DNA from: Acidobacteriota bacterium
GTDB taxonomy: Bacteria; Aquificota; Aquificia; Aquificales; Aquificaceae
Reading direction: 5' to 3'
NCBI GenBank assembly: GCA_003696155.1
Contig: RFFP01000017.1
Span: 104,202 to 168,201 of the forward strand
DNA: 64,000 nucleotides
Shown here: piece by piece, positions 30,943 through 40,668 of the stretch
Numbering within the stretch: the first letter of the stretch is position 1
Layout of the letters: every line of letters begins with the position of its first letter
Notes under the pieces: model-generated
What the model was told of the DNA's origin: nothing
Database searches by the model: none
Seen by the model: the letters and a program-made list of their open reading frames with translations, nothing else
Position numbers and translations under genes: made by a program

Positions 30943-32379
30943 TTAAATGTGAGGCATCAGCTCATAATGTTTATATACGCTCTCCCACCAGTAGGAGACC
31001 CTAAGCAAGGTGGCTTCGTCAAAGGGCTTTCCTATAAGCTGTCCGCCCACAGGAAGACCTTGCCACATACCTATGGGTATGGATATTCCTGGAAGGCCCG
31101 CAAGGTTTACGCTCACGGTGTATATGTCCGAAAGATACATGGATATAGGGTCATCGGTCTTTTCGCCAAACCTAAAGGCTGTTGTTGGAGTTGTAGGTGT
31201 CGCTATGAGGTCAACCCTTTTGAAGGCCCTTTCAAAGTCCTGAGCTATTAGCCTTCTGACCCTCATAGCCTTAAGATAGTAAGCGTCGTAGTATCCCGCG
31301 GACAGGGCAAAGGTGCCGAGGAGTATTCTCCTTTTCACCTCAGGACCAAAGCCTTCATCCCTCGTCTTTGAGTACATCTCAAATAGGTCTGTGTAATTGT
31401 CCGTCCTGTAGCCAAACCTAACCCCATCATACCTTGCTAAGTTGGAGGATGCCTCAGAAGGTGCAATTATGTAGTAGCAGGGTATGGAATACTTAACATA
31501 GGGAAGGGAGACCTCTTCCACATGACAACCTTCTTTCTGAAGCTCCTTTAGGAAATTCTCAAAGTTTGTCTTCACACCTTCCTCGAGCCCTTCCATGAAC
31601 TCTTTTACAAAACCAACCCTAAGACCCCTTACACCCTTCTTTAGTTCCTCCGTGTACTTGGGTACTTCCCTTTCACTGCTTGTTGAGTCCTTTGGGTCAT
31701 ACCCGCTTATGACCTCCATAATGAGTGCCACATCCTCCGTCCTTCTTCCAAAAGGACCTATCTGGTCAAGGGAAGAGGCAAAGGCCACAAGACCGTAGCG
31801 AGAGACCCTACCGTAAGTAGGCTTAAGGCCTATAACACCGCAGAAGCTGGCAGGCTGTCTTATGGACCCGCCAGTATCAGAACCCAAAGACAAAGGAGCG
31901 GAGAGCACCGCCGTGCATACAGCCGACCCCCCAGAGGAACCACCGGGCACCCTTTCCAAATCCCAAGGATTTTTTGTTTTAAAGAAGGCCGAATACTCGG
32001 TAGAAGAGCCCATGGCAAACTCGTCCATGTTTGTTTTGCCAACTATCAGAGCCCCTGCCTTCTTTAGCCTCTCTATGACAGTGGCATCGTAGGGTGATAT
32101 ATAACCCTGAAGTATCTTAGAGGCACAGGTTGTGGGGTAGCCCTTCACATTTATGTTGTCCTTTATGGCTATAGGAACGCCCGCTAAGGGCATATCCTCC
32201 TCTACCTTGAGGTTTTCTGCTTCCTTCAGAGCTTCCTCGTAGAGCGGAGTTATGTAAGCCTTTACCTTATCTTCCGTATGCAGAAACCCCTCATAAAAGG
32301 CTTGAACCACTTCCTTTGGACTGACCTCCTTCTTTTTGACAAGCTTTGACAGCTCTGAGGCAGATTTTTTCCAAAGCAT
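30943..32379 (-). CDS. gatA: Asp-tRNA(Asn)/Glu-tRNA(Gln) amidotransferase subunit A
   Basis: GVPIAIKDNI, VPGGSSGGSAV, SLGSDTGGSIRQPASFCG amidase signature. Confidence 0.96.
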   Translation of the reverse strand: MLWKKSASELSKLVKKKEVSPKEVVQAFYEGFLHTEDKVKAYITPLYEEALKEAENLKVEEDMPLAGVPIAIKDNINVKGYPTTCASKILQGYISPYDATVIERLKKAGALIVGKTNMDEFAMGSSTEYSAFFKTKNPWDLERVPGGSSGGSAVCTAVLSAPLSLGSDTGGSIRQPASFCGVIGLKPTYGRVSRYGLVAFASSLDQIGPFGRRTEDVALIMEVISGYDPKDSTSSEREVPKYTEELKKGVRGLRVGFVKEFMEGLEEGVKTNFENFLKELQKEGCHVEEVSLPYVKYSIPCYYIIAPSEASSNLARYDGVRFGYRTDNYTDLFEMYSKTRDEGFGPEVKRRILLGTFALSAGYYDAYYLKAMRVRRLIAQDFERAFKRVDLIATPTTPTTAFRFGEKTDDPISMYLSDIYTVSVNLAGLPGISIPIGMWQGLPVGGQLIGKPFDEATLLRVSYWWESVYKHYELMPHI

Positions 32380-32410
32380 GGACTATAGTTTAACACACTC
32401 AGCTTTAGGC

Positions 32411-32438
32411 TTGAAACTTTATAAAAGTTGACTAAAAT
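32411..32438 (+). promoter_or_regulatory. Candidate sigma-70 promoter with operator-like palindrome upstream of dnaJ
   Basis: TTGAAA (32411-32416), 16-nt spacer, TAAAAT (32433-32438). Palindrome AACTTT-ATA-AAAGTT at 32415-32429 lies inside it. Confidence 0.4.
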
Positions 32439-32446
32439 CTATTAAC

Positions 32447-33592
32447 ATGGCTCAATCAGCTAAAAGGGATTATTACGAGGTGCTGGGCGTTTCAAGGAAC
32501 GCAAGTCAGGAGGAGATAAAGAAGGCTTACAGAAGGCTTGCCCGTAAGTACCACCCAGACTTTAACAAAGAACCTGACGCTCAGGAGAAGTTCAAGGAGA
32601 TAAACGAAGCCTATCAGGTTCTTTCGGACCCTGAGAAGAGAAAGCTTTACGACCAATACGGACACTCTGCCTTTACTGCACAGGGTGCGCCAGGCGACTT
32701 TACTCAAGAGGTGGTCTTTACAGACTTGGGTGAGTTTCTCGAGGACGTCTTTAAGGGCTTTGGATTTGAAAGTATATTCGAGAAGGCTACGAGAGGCAGA
32801 AGGCGTGAGTATAGACGTCCTATAAAGGGTGAGGACATATACTACACGGTAGAGCTCAGCCTTGAGGAAGCCTACAGGGGCACAGTTGTAAACGTGCCCG
32901 TAGACAGGGAGGTCCCATGCGATGCCTGCGGTGGTTTGGGTTTTGATAGGAGCAAAGGTGAAAGGACATGTCCTACATGCGGTGGAAGGGGTGAGGTTGT
33001 CCAAAGACAGTTCTTCATGACCATAGCTCAGACCTGTCCTACATGCAGGGGTGAGGGTGTTATAAGAGAACCCTGCCCTAAATGCAGGGGAAGGGCTACA
33101 GTTAGAGTAAGGGAGGAGGTAAGGGTTCGTATACCCCCAGGTGTGGACAGCGGTAGCAGGATAATGGCAGAGGGCAAAGGACATGCAGGTATATATGGAG
33201 GTCCGAGTGGCAACCTTATAATAATGGTCAAGTTAAAGCCTCATGCTATCTTTGAAAGAAAGGGAAACAACCTATACCTTGATGTAAACCTAAAGATCAC
33301 AGAAGCGATTTTAGGTACAGAACTCCATGTCCCCACCTTGGAAGGCTCTAAGGTCAGGGTGAAAGTGCCTCCGGGTGCAAAGGATGGGGACCTCATAAGG
33401 GTTGAGGGCTATGGCATGCCTAAGCTTTTGGGGGATGGCAAGGGTGACCTTTTCGTAAGGGTAAACATAGATGTGCCCAAGATAGGCCTTATGGATAAGC
33501 TTTTTGGCGATGGTAAAAGGGTATTAAGACTTTTGGAAGAGTTAAACGACCTGCTCCCAGAGCCAGAACGTATAAGGGAGAGAAAGGTATGA
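32447..33592 (+). CDS. dnaJ: Chaperone DnaJ
   Basis: [31 protein letters not shown], four CxxCxG repeats. Confidence 0.95.
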   Translation: MAQSAKRDYYEVLGVSRNASQEEIKKAYRRLARKYHPDFNKEPDAQEKFKEINEAYQVLSDPEKRKLYDQYGHSAFTAQGAPGDFTQEVVFTDLGEFLEDVFKGFGFESIFEKATRGRRREYRRPIKGEDIYYTVELSLEEAYRGTVVNVPVDREVPCDACGGLGFDRSKGERTCPTCGGRGEVVQRQFFMTIAQTCPTCRGEGVIREPCPKCRGRATVRVREEVRVRIPPGVDSGSRIMAEGKGHAGIYGGPSGNLIIMVKLKPHAIFERKGNNLYLDVNLKITEAILGTELHVPTLEGSKVRVKVPPGAKDGDLIRVEGYGMPKLLGDGKGDLFVRVNIDVPKIGLMDKLFGDGKRVLRLLEELNDLLPEPERIRERKV

Positions 33593-33972
33593 AGAAGGAA
33601 AGGTATAAGTTTTACACTATAGGCGTGGTAGCTACCATGTACGATATACATCCCCAGACCCTCAGGCTTTATGAAAAGGAGGGTCTTCTCAAACCAACAA
33701 GAAGCAAGGGAAGGACACGTTACTATACAGATAAAGACCTTGAAAGGTTGGAGTTTATCCTTACTCTGAGCAGAGATTTGGGCGTAAATCTGGCAGGTAT
33801 AGACATAATCCTTCAGATGAAGGAACAACTGGAAGAAATGGAAGCGCAAATACAAAAGCTCATAGAGTTTATTCAGAGGGAAATGGCGGAAAGCTACCAG
33901 AAGGATGAGGGAATAAAGTCCATAGTTCTTACGGAGAGGAAAGACATACTTAAGGCGGTAAAGAAATCTTAA
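33589..33972 (+). CDS. hspR: MerR-family heat-shock repressor, HspR-like
   Basis: [46 protein letters not shown]; adjacent to dnaJ. Confidence 0.85.
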   Translation: MKKERYKFYTIGVVATMYDIHPQTLRLYEKEGLLKPTRSKGRTRYYTDKDLERLEFILTLSRDLGVNLAGIDIILQMKEQLEEMEAQIQKLIEFIQREMAESYQKDEGIKSIVLTERKDILKAVKKS

Positions 33973-33982
33973 AATAATCCAC

Positions 33983-34468
33983 ATGGAAGTCAGGGAAACA
34001 GACCTTCCAGGAATAGGCAAAAAGTACTCGATGACTCTAAGAGAGGGTAGGGAGCTCATCTTAGTCATATACAACACGGGCAAGAGGGAAATATACCTCA
34101 TGGAAGATGAGGAGAGTACCTGCGTTTTTGATATGACGGAAGAGGAGGCAAAGGAGCTGGGCTTTCTCCTTGCAGGAGCTCTATACCAACCCATAAAGGC
34201 AGAGAGGATGGATCTAGTCCTTAAAGAGGTTGTTATGGAATGGGTTAAGGTAGAGGTAGGATCCAACTTTGTGGGTAAAACCATAGCGGAGCTTCAAATA
34301 AGGAAGACAACAGGTGTTTCAGTGATAGCCATAGACAGAAAAGGTAAAATAATACCAAGCCCAGACCCTTACAAGGAAAAAATAGAGATTGGGGACATAC
34401 TCATAGTTGTAGGAACAAGACCCCAACTAAACTACTTTGTGGAACTCTGCGGAAGGTGTAGTACCTAA
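33983..34468 (+). CDS. KhtT-like regulatory protein with TrkA-C domain
   Basis: VEVGSNFVGKTIAELQIRKTTGVSVIAIDRKGKIIPSPDP...IEIGDILIVVGT. Confidence 0.8.
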   Translation: MEVRETDLPGIGKKYSMTLREGRELILVIYNTGKREIYLMEDEESTCVFDMTEEEAKELGFLLAGALYQPIKAERMDLVLKEVVMEWVKVEVGSNFVGKTIAELQIRKTTGVSVIAIDRKGKIIPSPDPYKEKIEIGDILIVVGTRPQLNYFVELCGRCST

Positions 34469-34469
34469 T

Positions 34470-35627
34470 ATGCATCAGCCTCAGGAGTTCATATATGCGG
34501 GCTCTGTGCTTATACTGCTCTCTGGACTTGCCCTTGTACTCTCAAGCCTAAGGGTTCCTCACATAGTCTCCTTTATGCTTGCTGGTCTTCTTGGAAAGCT
34601 TTTCTTTCCCCAAAAGATGGAGTTTCTCTTCTCCCTTTTGGAGATGTCCGCAATAGTCCTCCTTTTTTTCTTTATAGGTCTTGAGTACTCCTTTGAAAGA
34701 CTCTGGAGCATGAAGAGGGTCTTAAAACCTGGTCTTGTTGACCTGTTTATCAACTTCATACCTCCCTTTTTGATTACCTACCTTTTATCGGAGGACCTTT
34801 TTCTTTCTTTGGTGCTTGGGGCTGTGCTTTACCCCAGCAGTACTGCAATAACCGCGAAGCTCTTTATGGACTATAAAAGGCTTGTAAACCCAGAAGCCGA
34901 ACTTTTGATAGGCATACTCATATTTGAAGACCTTGTAAGCATAGTACTACTTTCCGTATTTACCGCCTTTTCGGTCGGTGGAAAGCTTGAAATTATAAGC
35001 ATGTGGAGAGCTTTTCTTGCTGTCTTTGTCCTTTTTGTTGTATTCTACCTTCTTAAAGGACCTTCGTATAGGGTCTTTTCATACATAGATAGAAAGGTGG
35101 ATGAGAGTTTAGTTCCCTTCTTTGTCCTCGGTACCCTTCTTTTATCCGCTGGTATAAGCTTAAGCTTTGGTCTTTCCGATGCGCTAATAGCCTTTATGTT
35201 GGGTGTGGTTGTGCCCGAAAAAAGCAGGATTTACGGGCTTGTAGATAGGTCACTCTCAGACCTTAAGGATATAGCCATAGGTGTGTTCTTTTTTATGTTT
35301 ACCTTCCATTCAAAGCTAGGACTGGACCAGTATATCTGGCTTTTGGTTGTCCTACTGCCCCTTAGTGTGCTCACCAAGTTTCTTTCCACCTATTGGGGTT
35401 CCACAATCTACGGGCTCAACAGGAGAGGCTCCCTTAGGGCTTCCTTATCCTTCTTACAGAGGGGGGAGTTCTCCATAATATTCGCAAGCTTTTACGAACC
35501 GGCCCAAACCCTTGCCTTTTCCCTTGTGCTAGCCACGGCACTCTTGGGAAGCTTTAGTTTTGTGTACGCTCCTAGAATATCCTCCAGGCTGTTCCCTACA
35601 AAGGTTGGAAAGAGAGCTCCACCCTAG
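34470..35627 (+). CDS. Monovalent cation:proton antiporter (KhtU/KefB-like)
   Basis: Polytopic; FMLAGLLGKLFFPQ, LYPSSTAITAKLF, LIFEDLVSIVLL. ATG at 34470. Confidence 0.85.
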   Translation: MHQPQEFIYAGSVLILLSGLALVLSSLRVPHIVSFMLAGLLGKLFFPQKMEFLFSLLEMSAIVLLFFFIGLEYSFERLWSMKRVLKPGLVDLFINFIPPFLITYLLSEDLFLSLVLGAVLYPSSTAITAKLFMDYKRLVNPEAELLIGILIFEDLVSIVLLSVFTAFSVGGKLEIISMWRAFLAVFVLFVVFYLLKGPSYRVFSYIDRKVDESLVPFFVLGTLLLSAGISLSFGLSDALIAFMLGVVVPEKSRIYGLVDRSLSDLKDIAIGVFFFMFTFHSKLGLDQYIWLLVVLLPLSVLTKFLSTYWGSTIYGLNRRGSLRASLSFLQRGEFSIIFASFYEPAQTLAFSLVLATALLGSFSFVYAPRISSRLFPTKVGKRAPP

Positions 35628-36247
35628 GCTCTGCAGAGCTCCTCAAGCACATTTTGGAGCTCCTTCCTCCTATCTTCTATGTTGTCGTTGGGTTCTACCC
35701 TGATCTCCTTACCCATAAGAACCTTTGCCTTTGAAAAGGGTAGGGGTATGGTAAACCTGTCCCAGCTGTTGAGTTTTATACTCCTTTCAAATTTCACGTA
35801 CAAGGGTACTATGGGTGCTCCTGTTTTTTGGGCTAGGAACACAACTCCTTCCTTCACCACACACGCCGGACCCTTAGGACCGTCTACGGTCAGCGCCACT
35901 GTGTTTTTTTCCTTTAAAACCTCTATGAGCTTTAAAAGGGCAGTTCTTCCGCCCTTTTGGGGTTTTCCCTCTTCGCTCGAGCCCCTGAACACCTTAAAGC
36001 CTAGCCTTCTAAGAAGCATGTCCGCCAAGTCCCCATCCCTAAACCGGCTGACCATGGTATATATGCCCCTGTCTATTCCAAGTAGAGCCACGCATAGGGC
36101 ATTGCCATGCAGAAGGGCTATTATCTTTCCTCGGTACAGATCATAGTCTATCCTCCTTTCCCATCTTACTGTCCTTGATAGAAGCCTTAGAAAAAGGACA
36201 GCAAGGGGAATGGCAAGTTTTATTAAAGTGTATTTAAACCTTCTCAT
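35624..36247 (-). CDS. Lysophospholipid acyltransferase family protein (DUF374-like)
   Basis: VSRFRDGDLADMLLRRLGFKVFRGSS, ALTVDGPKGPACVVKEGVV. Confidence 0.8.
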   Translation of the reverse strand: MRRFKYTLIKLAIPLAVLFLRLLSRTVRWERRIDYDLYRGKIIALLHGNALCVALLGIDRGIYTMVSRFRDGDLADMLLRRLGFKVFRGSSEEGKPQKGGRTALLKLIEVLKEKNTVALTVDGPKGPACVVKEGVVFLAQKTGAPIVPLYVKFERSIKLNSWDRFTIPLPFSKAKVLMGKEIRVEPNDNIEDRRKELQNVLEELCRA

Positions 36248-37566
36248 TTAGCCTGTATGACGGGGATTATCCTTCTGTCTATCCACCTGCTGTCTAACCA
36301 TTCCACAGGATTTACCTCATGACCCTGGACAAGCATACCAAAATGCAGATGGTCTCCCAAAGCCAATCCAGTGGTTCCAGTAAGACCCACGATTTCACCC
36401 TTCTTTACAAACTGGCCCTCCCTTACATGTATCTCTGAGAGATGTCCATATAGGCTCATAAGCCCAAACCCATGGTCTATGACCACTGCGTTACCGTATA
36501 TGCCTAAGGGTCTTGCAAAAACCACCACACCAGAGTTGGATGCTGGAATAGGTGCCCTTGATAGAGAGGCAAAGTCGTAGCCCATGTGCCTGCTTTCGCT
36601 TACTTGCTGTCCACCGTAGAAATACAACCTTACATCTCCGTAGGTGGATATGACCTTACTGTTAGGAAGCTGGAGAAAGGCTCTATCCCACAACATCCTA
36701 GGCTCACTTTTCCTGCCCAACTCAAGAAGCACGGACGCATCCCTGGCCCTCCATATCTCGTTAACCCTCTTGAAAGCCTCCACAGGGTCAAGACCCTTAC
36801 CCTCCTCGCCCAATAGGGGATATATAACCGAGTTTAGAAAATCATCCTTAAGCTCTATTTTATCCACCTTAGACTTAAAGGGTTTTATGTTTACCCTGAT
36901 AGACTGGGATATTTTATTGCCTGCTTTGTCTTTTGCTTCTACGTAAAGGGCTGTTTCAGGACCTTGCTCCAAACTTACTGGGAAAAGGGTAAGGTAGTAA
37001 ATGCCATCAACGGGATAAAAGGCGTAGCTTTTTTCACCCACGTGGAGCTCAAGCTCCACATCCTTTTCAGATCTGACCTTTATGGCACCTGTGCCACCCT
37101 GTTGTAAGTTTTGGGTGTAAGATACCACCTCTATTTTAGGGGGTGTAAGGTCAATAATTACAGGAATACTGTATTCTTTGCTTCTTAAGAAGCCCGAGCT
37201 CAAACCTATCCTGAGTTTAGCTTCTCCTTCCTTAAGTCCCAAAGACCTGGCGTTTATATCTATGGAAAAGCTCCTTACAGGCGGAGCAAACTTCTTAGAG
37301 TATACCTCCACTTTTTTCCCTTCCCCTTCTATATAAAGGGTTACAGCCTCAACTGGCACGGTAGTCTCTATGTTTACTCTCCTGCTTGCTGGCAGGTAAG
37401 AAAGTTCCTTGAGGCTTTTTTGGGTGAGCTGTGGCCTACCGCCAGCGTAGAGATAAATAAGGTACACTATAATCCCAAAAAGGGCGAGCAGGGCAAGCCT
37501 TCTTATTAACCTAATAAAACCAATCCTTCTTTCTCTTCTCTCCTCTAGTCTATAACGGTATTTCAT
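36244..37566 (-). CDS. M23-family peptidase
   Basis: HMGYDFASLSRAPIPASNSGVVVFA, VIDHGFGLMSLYGHLSEIHV, GDHLHFGMLV. Confidence 0.88.
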   Translation of the reverse strand: MKYRYRLEERRERRIGFIRLIRRLALLALFGIIVYLIYLYAGGRPQLTQKSLKELSYLPASRRVNIETTVPVEAVTLYIEGEGKKVEVYSKKFAPPVRSFSIDINARSLGLKEGEAKLRIGLSSGFLRSKEYSIPVIIDLTPPKIEVVSYTQNLQQGGTGAIKVRSEKDVELELHVGEKSYAFYPVDGIYYLTLFPVSLEQGPETALYVEAKDKAGNKISQSIRVNIKPFKSKVDKIELKDDFLNSVIYPLLGEEGKGLDPVEAFKRVNEIWRARDASVLLELGRKSEPRMLWDRAFLQLPNSKVISTYGDVRLYFYGGQQVSESRHMGYDFASLSRAPIPASNSGVVVFARPLGIYGNAVVIDHGFGLMSLYGHLSEIHVREGQFVKKGEIVGLTGTTGLALGDHLHFGMLVQGHEVNPVEWLDSRWIDRRIIPVIQAK

Positions 37567-38291
37567 CCCAAAACCACAACCCCATACCAGTTTTTACGCC
37601 TTTTAATTTTAGCAGGCTTTAAACCTCTAAGAAGGCTAAGGAAACTTTCAAGCTCATCCTTCCCGTATATGCCCGAGAATACACCTACCCTCCTAAACAG
37701 CTTTAGCAGATTCTCTATCTCCTTCCTAAATATGCCAAGGTCTAAGTTGGCAACAAGTAGGTCAAAACTATCCGTAACTTCCTCTGGACCTGCCAAAAGA
37801 CACTCCACTTCAAGGCAGTTTTCTTTGGTGTTGTGCCTACATTCTTCAACCGCCACTGGGTCTTTGTCTATTGCTACCACCCTTCCTGCACCTAATTTCT
37901 TGAGAGCCATAGCAAGCACGCCCGTCCCAGTCCCCACATCTACAGCAGACCAGCCCTCCTGAAAAAAGTCTTGAATGAGATCAAGACAAAGCTGAGTGGT
38001 AGGATGAAGCCCTGTGCCAAAGGCAGAACCCTGCCTTATAACTATAGGTTTTATCCAGTTGGGCACGACCAGAAGACTTTTTACCCTTACAGGCTTAAAA
38101 GCCCTTTCGGGTGGTATAACCTCAACCTCAAGCACTTCCAGAGGTTCCAAACCCTGTATGGGTTCATAGAGAGCAAATTCAACATAGCTTTCACCTTCGG
38201 AAAGAACCTCTACACCCGAAGTTATATCTACAAGAAGACCGTAAAACTCTTCCGAGCTTAGCTTATATACATACTTCTTGTAAAGGGGCAT
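37563..38291 (-). CDS. prmA: Ribosomal protein L11 methyltransferase
   Basis: GSAFGTGLHPTTQLCL, AVDVGTGTGVLAMALKKLGA. Confidence 0.88.
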   Translation of the reverse strand: MPLYKKYVYKLSSEEFYGLLVDITSGVEVLSEGESYVEFALYEPIQGLEPLEVLEVEVIPPERAFKPVRVKSLLVVPNWIKPIVIRQGSAFGTGLHPTTQLCLDLIQDFFQEGWSAVDVGTGTGVLAMALKKLGAGRVVAIDKDPVAVEECRHNTKENCLEVECLLAGPEEVTDSFDLLVANLDLGIFRKEIENLLKLFRRVGVFSGIYGKDELESFLSLLRGLKPAKIKRRKNWYGVVVLG

Positions 38292-38479
38292 CTATAAATA
38301 GTATAACTTCAACTGAGCCTGTTGAAAAACTCTCAAACCATTGACACAAGCCAGATAAAAAGGAAGATGATAGCAAGAAGAAAACAGGCAGATCCCCAAC
38401 TTACCCCAAGTAACTTATATGGATGCTCCTTTTCATAAAGTTTGCACTGAAAGTTCCTCAAGGTTTGGATAATAAGCAC

Positions 38480-38582
38480 GCTTATCATAGCCGGGATGGT
38501 GTAGGAGGTGAGTATGGTTGAGTTGATGAGGACAGGGGATATTCAGGTTAGGGGGACTCTGATAGAATTCTTGGACAGAGCA
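38480..38582 (+). repeat. 103-bp dispersed repeat, copy A (inverted relative to copy B at 58832-58934)
   Basis: Ungapped hand alignment to the reverse complement of 58832-58934 with about 13 mismatches, including GTTGATGAGGACAGGGGATA-type blocks. Confidence 0.9.
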
Positions 38583-38717
38583 TTAGAGTCATACACTAAA
38601 AAATTGAATACTAGGCAATCATTTCTTATACTAAAGTCCTTACTCTAAAGTTTCATCAATTTTTCATCTTGTTCCTCTTAGAATTATACACATCAATACT
38701 TTTAAGGAGGTAAAACC

Positions 38718-38930
38718 ATGAAGAAGTTCTTAGCAGCTCTTTTGACGGTAGCCTTTGCTGGTGCAGCTGTAGCTGCGGAAGCTCAAGCTCCTGAGAAGAA
38801 AGAGGAAAAGCCTGCCCAAGAGCAAAAGAAGGAAGAGAAGGCTCACAAAAAGGTCCACAAGAAGCATATGAAGAAGGAAGAGAAGAAAGAGGAGAAGAAG
38901 GAGGAAAAGAAGGAAGAGCAAAAGAAGTAA
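38718..38930 (+). CDS. Secreted Lys/Glu-rich low-complexity peptide
   Basis: 70 aa: signal-like MKKFLAALLTVAFAGAAVAAEA, then (K/E)-rich tail with KKEE repeats. AAGGAGG ribosome-binding site upstream. Confidence 0.75.
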   Translation: MKKFLAALLTVAFAGAAVAAEAQAPEKKEEKPAQEQKKEEKAHKKVHKKHMKKEEKKEEKKEEKKEEQKK

Positions 38931-38939
38931 GCCATCTGT

Positions 38940-38966
38940 GGGGGCTCAGTCCCCCTCCATTTTTAT
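38940..38966 (+). terminator. Candidate intrinsic terminator
   Basis: GGGGG-CTCAGT-CCCCC hairpin (38940-38955) followed by TCCATTTTTAT. Confidence 0.5.
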
Positions 38967-40292
38967 ACCGTACTGTCTTATCTTCCTATACAAGTTAGAT
39001 AGATAAAGTTTTATAACTTCCGAAACTTTTTTAAGGTCATAGTTGTATTCTCTAAATTTTCTCTCTATGAAGATCTTTTCGAACTCCCGTTTGGCACTTT
39101 TGAGATCCATCTGCATAAAGAGTTTTTCGTATCCTTCTAAAGGATTTACACTAAGGAGAGCTTTTATGTCTTGAGCTTTGATCTCTTCCCCTGCGTGTAA
39201 GATTGCAAGTCTTTCTATAAGGTTTTTGAGTTCTCTTACATTTCCACGCCATTCGTGAGTCATAAGCAAGTCCTTAGCTCCCTCTGTTAAGTGTTTTTTA
39301 GGTTTCTTGTACTCTCTTGAAAATCTGTCTAAAAAGTGTTCTGCAAGCAGGATGATGTCTTCACCTCTTTCTCTGAGAGGAGGTAATTTTAGAGTGAAGG
39401 CGGATATCCTGTAGTAGAGATCATCTCTGAAATTTCCCTTCTTTATCTCATCGCCAAATCTTTGTTAGATGCGGACAAAAGCCTAAACTCGGAATACACT
39501 ACTTGCGTACCACCAAGTCTTGTAAATCTCTTAGTTTCAAGTACTCTCAAAAGCTTAGCTTGAGCTTTTAAGCTCATATCTCCTATTTCGTCTAAGAAGA
39601 GCGTGCCACCATGGGCAAGCTCTAACTTGCCTTGCTTTCTTGAAGAAGCGGAAGTAAAGGCTCCTTCTCGTAGCCAAAAAGCTCTGCTTCTATCAGGTCG
39701 TCAGGAAGAGAAGCGCAGTTTATATCCACAAAAGGGGCATCTCTTCTTTCAGAAAGCTGATGTATCTTTCTTGCTACCAGCTCTTTACCTGTTCCGCTTT
39801 CGCCAAGTATAAGCACATTTATGTTAGTTTTGGCTATCTTGGTTATGGTCTCCTTGAGTTCAAGAATAGTTTTAGAATTGAATTTCCTATAAGTTCGTCT
39901 TCGTCAGTTTTCTCAGCTCTCTTTCTGAGAACCTCTTGAACAGCCCTCTCTACTGTGAGCAGTAGCCTTTCCATAGAAAAAGGCTTTTCAATAAAGTCAT
40001 AAGCACCACCCTTTATAGCTTTGACTGCGTGTTCCACTTTACCGTGCCCTGTTATGACTATTATGCTAGTATCTGGAAGGTAGGTTTTTATTTGACTCAG
40101 GAAAGAAATACCATCACCGTCTGGTAGCCATACATCAAGTATAACCGCATGAAAGTATTCGGCCTGTATGAGTCTTTTGGTACTTTCTATACTGTCTGCG
40201 GTTTTTACATAGTATCCCTCATCCTCCAGAAGGTTTTTAAGTGTTTCCCTTATGCCCTTTTCATCGTCAACTACAAGCAATGTACCCTTCAT
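38946..40292 (-). pseudogene. NtrC-family sigma-54 response regulator, frameshifted
   Basis: Receiver domain, AAA+ Walker A (GESGTGKE) and Fis-type HTH all present but split over three frames. Confidence 0.85.
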
Positions 40293-40371
40293 GTTAAGAT
40301 TTTACAATGTTCACCTACCGTTCATAATGGTTATCTAAGCTTTAATTTAAATACCAGTAGGAGGTAGAAAG

Positions 40372-40668
40372 ATGAGGAAGTTGGTGGTACTTTTGGCAGT
40401 TTTCTCAGGGACTTTGATGGCTTATCCGAGGAGTGGTCAAGGCAAGATGCATATGTGGTGTGAGCAAAATTGGGAAAAGTGCAAAGAGTACAAACTTGAG
40501 ACACTTAAGATAAGGGAAAAGTACATACCAAAAGAGAGAGAATGCTTGGAAAAGGCAAGCACATTTCAGGATATGAGGAGTTGCATGGTGGACCTAAGAG
40601 AGCAGATGCGTAGAGAATTTTACGACCTTCGTAAAAAGATGCTAAAGGAGGTTAATCCACAACCTTGA
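40372..40668 (+). CDS. Small secreted cysteine-containing protein upstream of a two-component system
   Basis: 98 aa, signal-like N-terminus, HMWCEQNWEKCKEYK...CLEK...MRSCMVDLREQM; overlaps the response-regulator start. Confidence 0.65.
   Translation: MRKLVVLLAVFSGTLMAYPRSGQGKMHMWCEQNWEKCKEYKLETLKIREKYIPKERECLEKASTFQDMRSCMVDLREQMRREFYDLRKKMLKEVNPQP

Noticed and set aside
32411-32438. Canonical HAIR element upstream of dnaJ
   Set aside because: CTTGAGT-N7-ACTCAAG arms are not present; only a different palindrome is.
38540-38560. In-frame TGA retained in both copies of the 103-bp repeat as possible recoding or selenocysteine
   Set aside because: No SECIS-like structure seen and both copies look like degraded fragments; shared descent from an already inactive copy is simpler.
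38730-38921. Minus-strand ORF rich in Leu/Phe (MLFLLFLLLLLFLLFLLHMLL)
   Set aside because: Antisense shadow of the Lys/Glu-rich peptide gene; AAG/GAG codons read as Leu/Phe in reverse.
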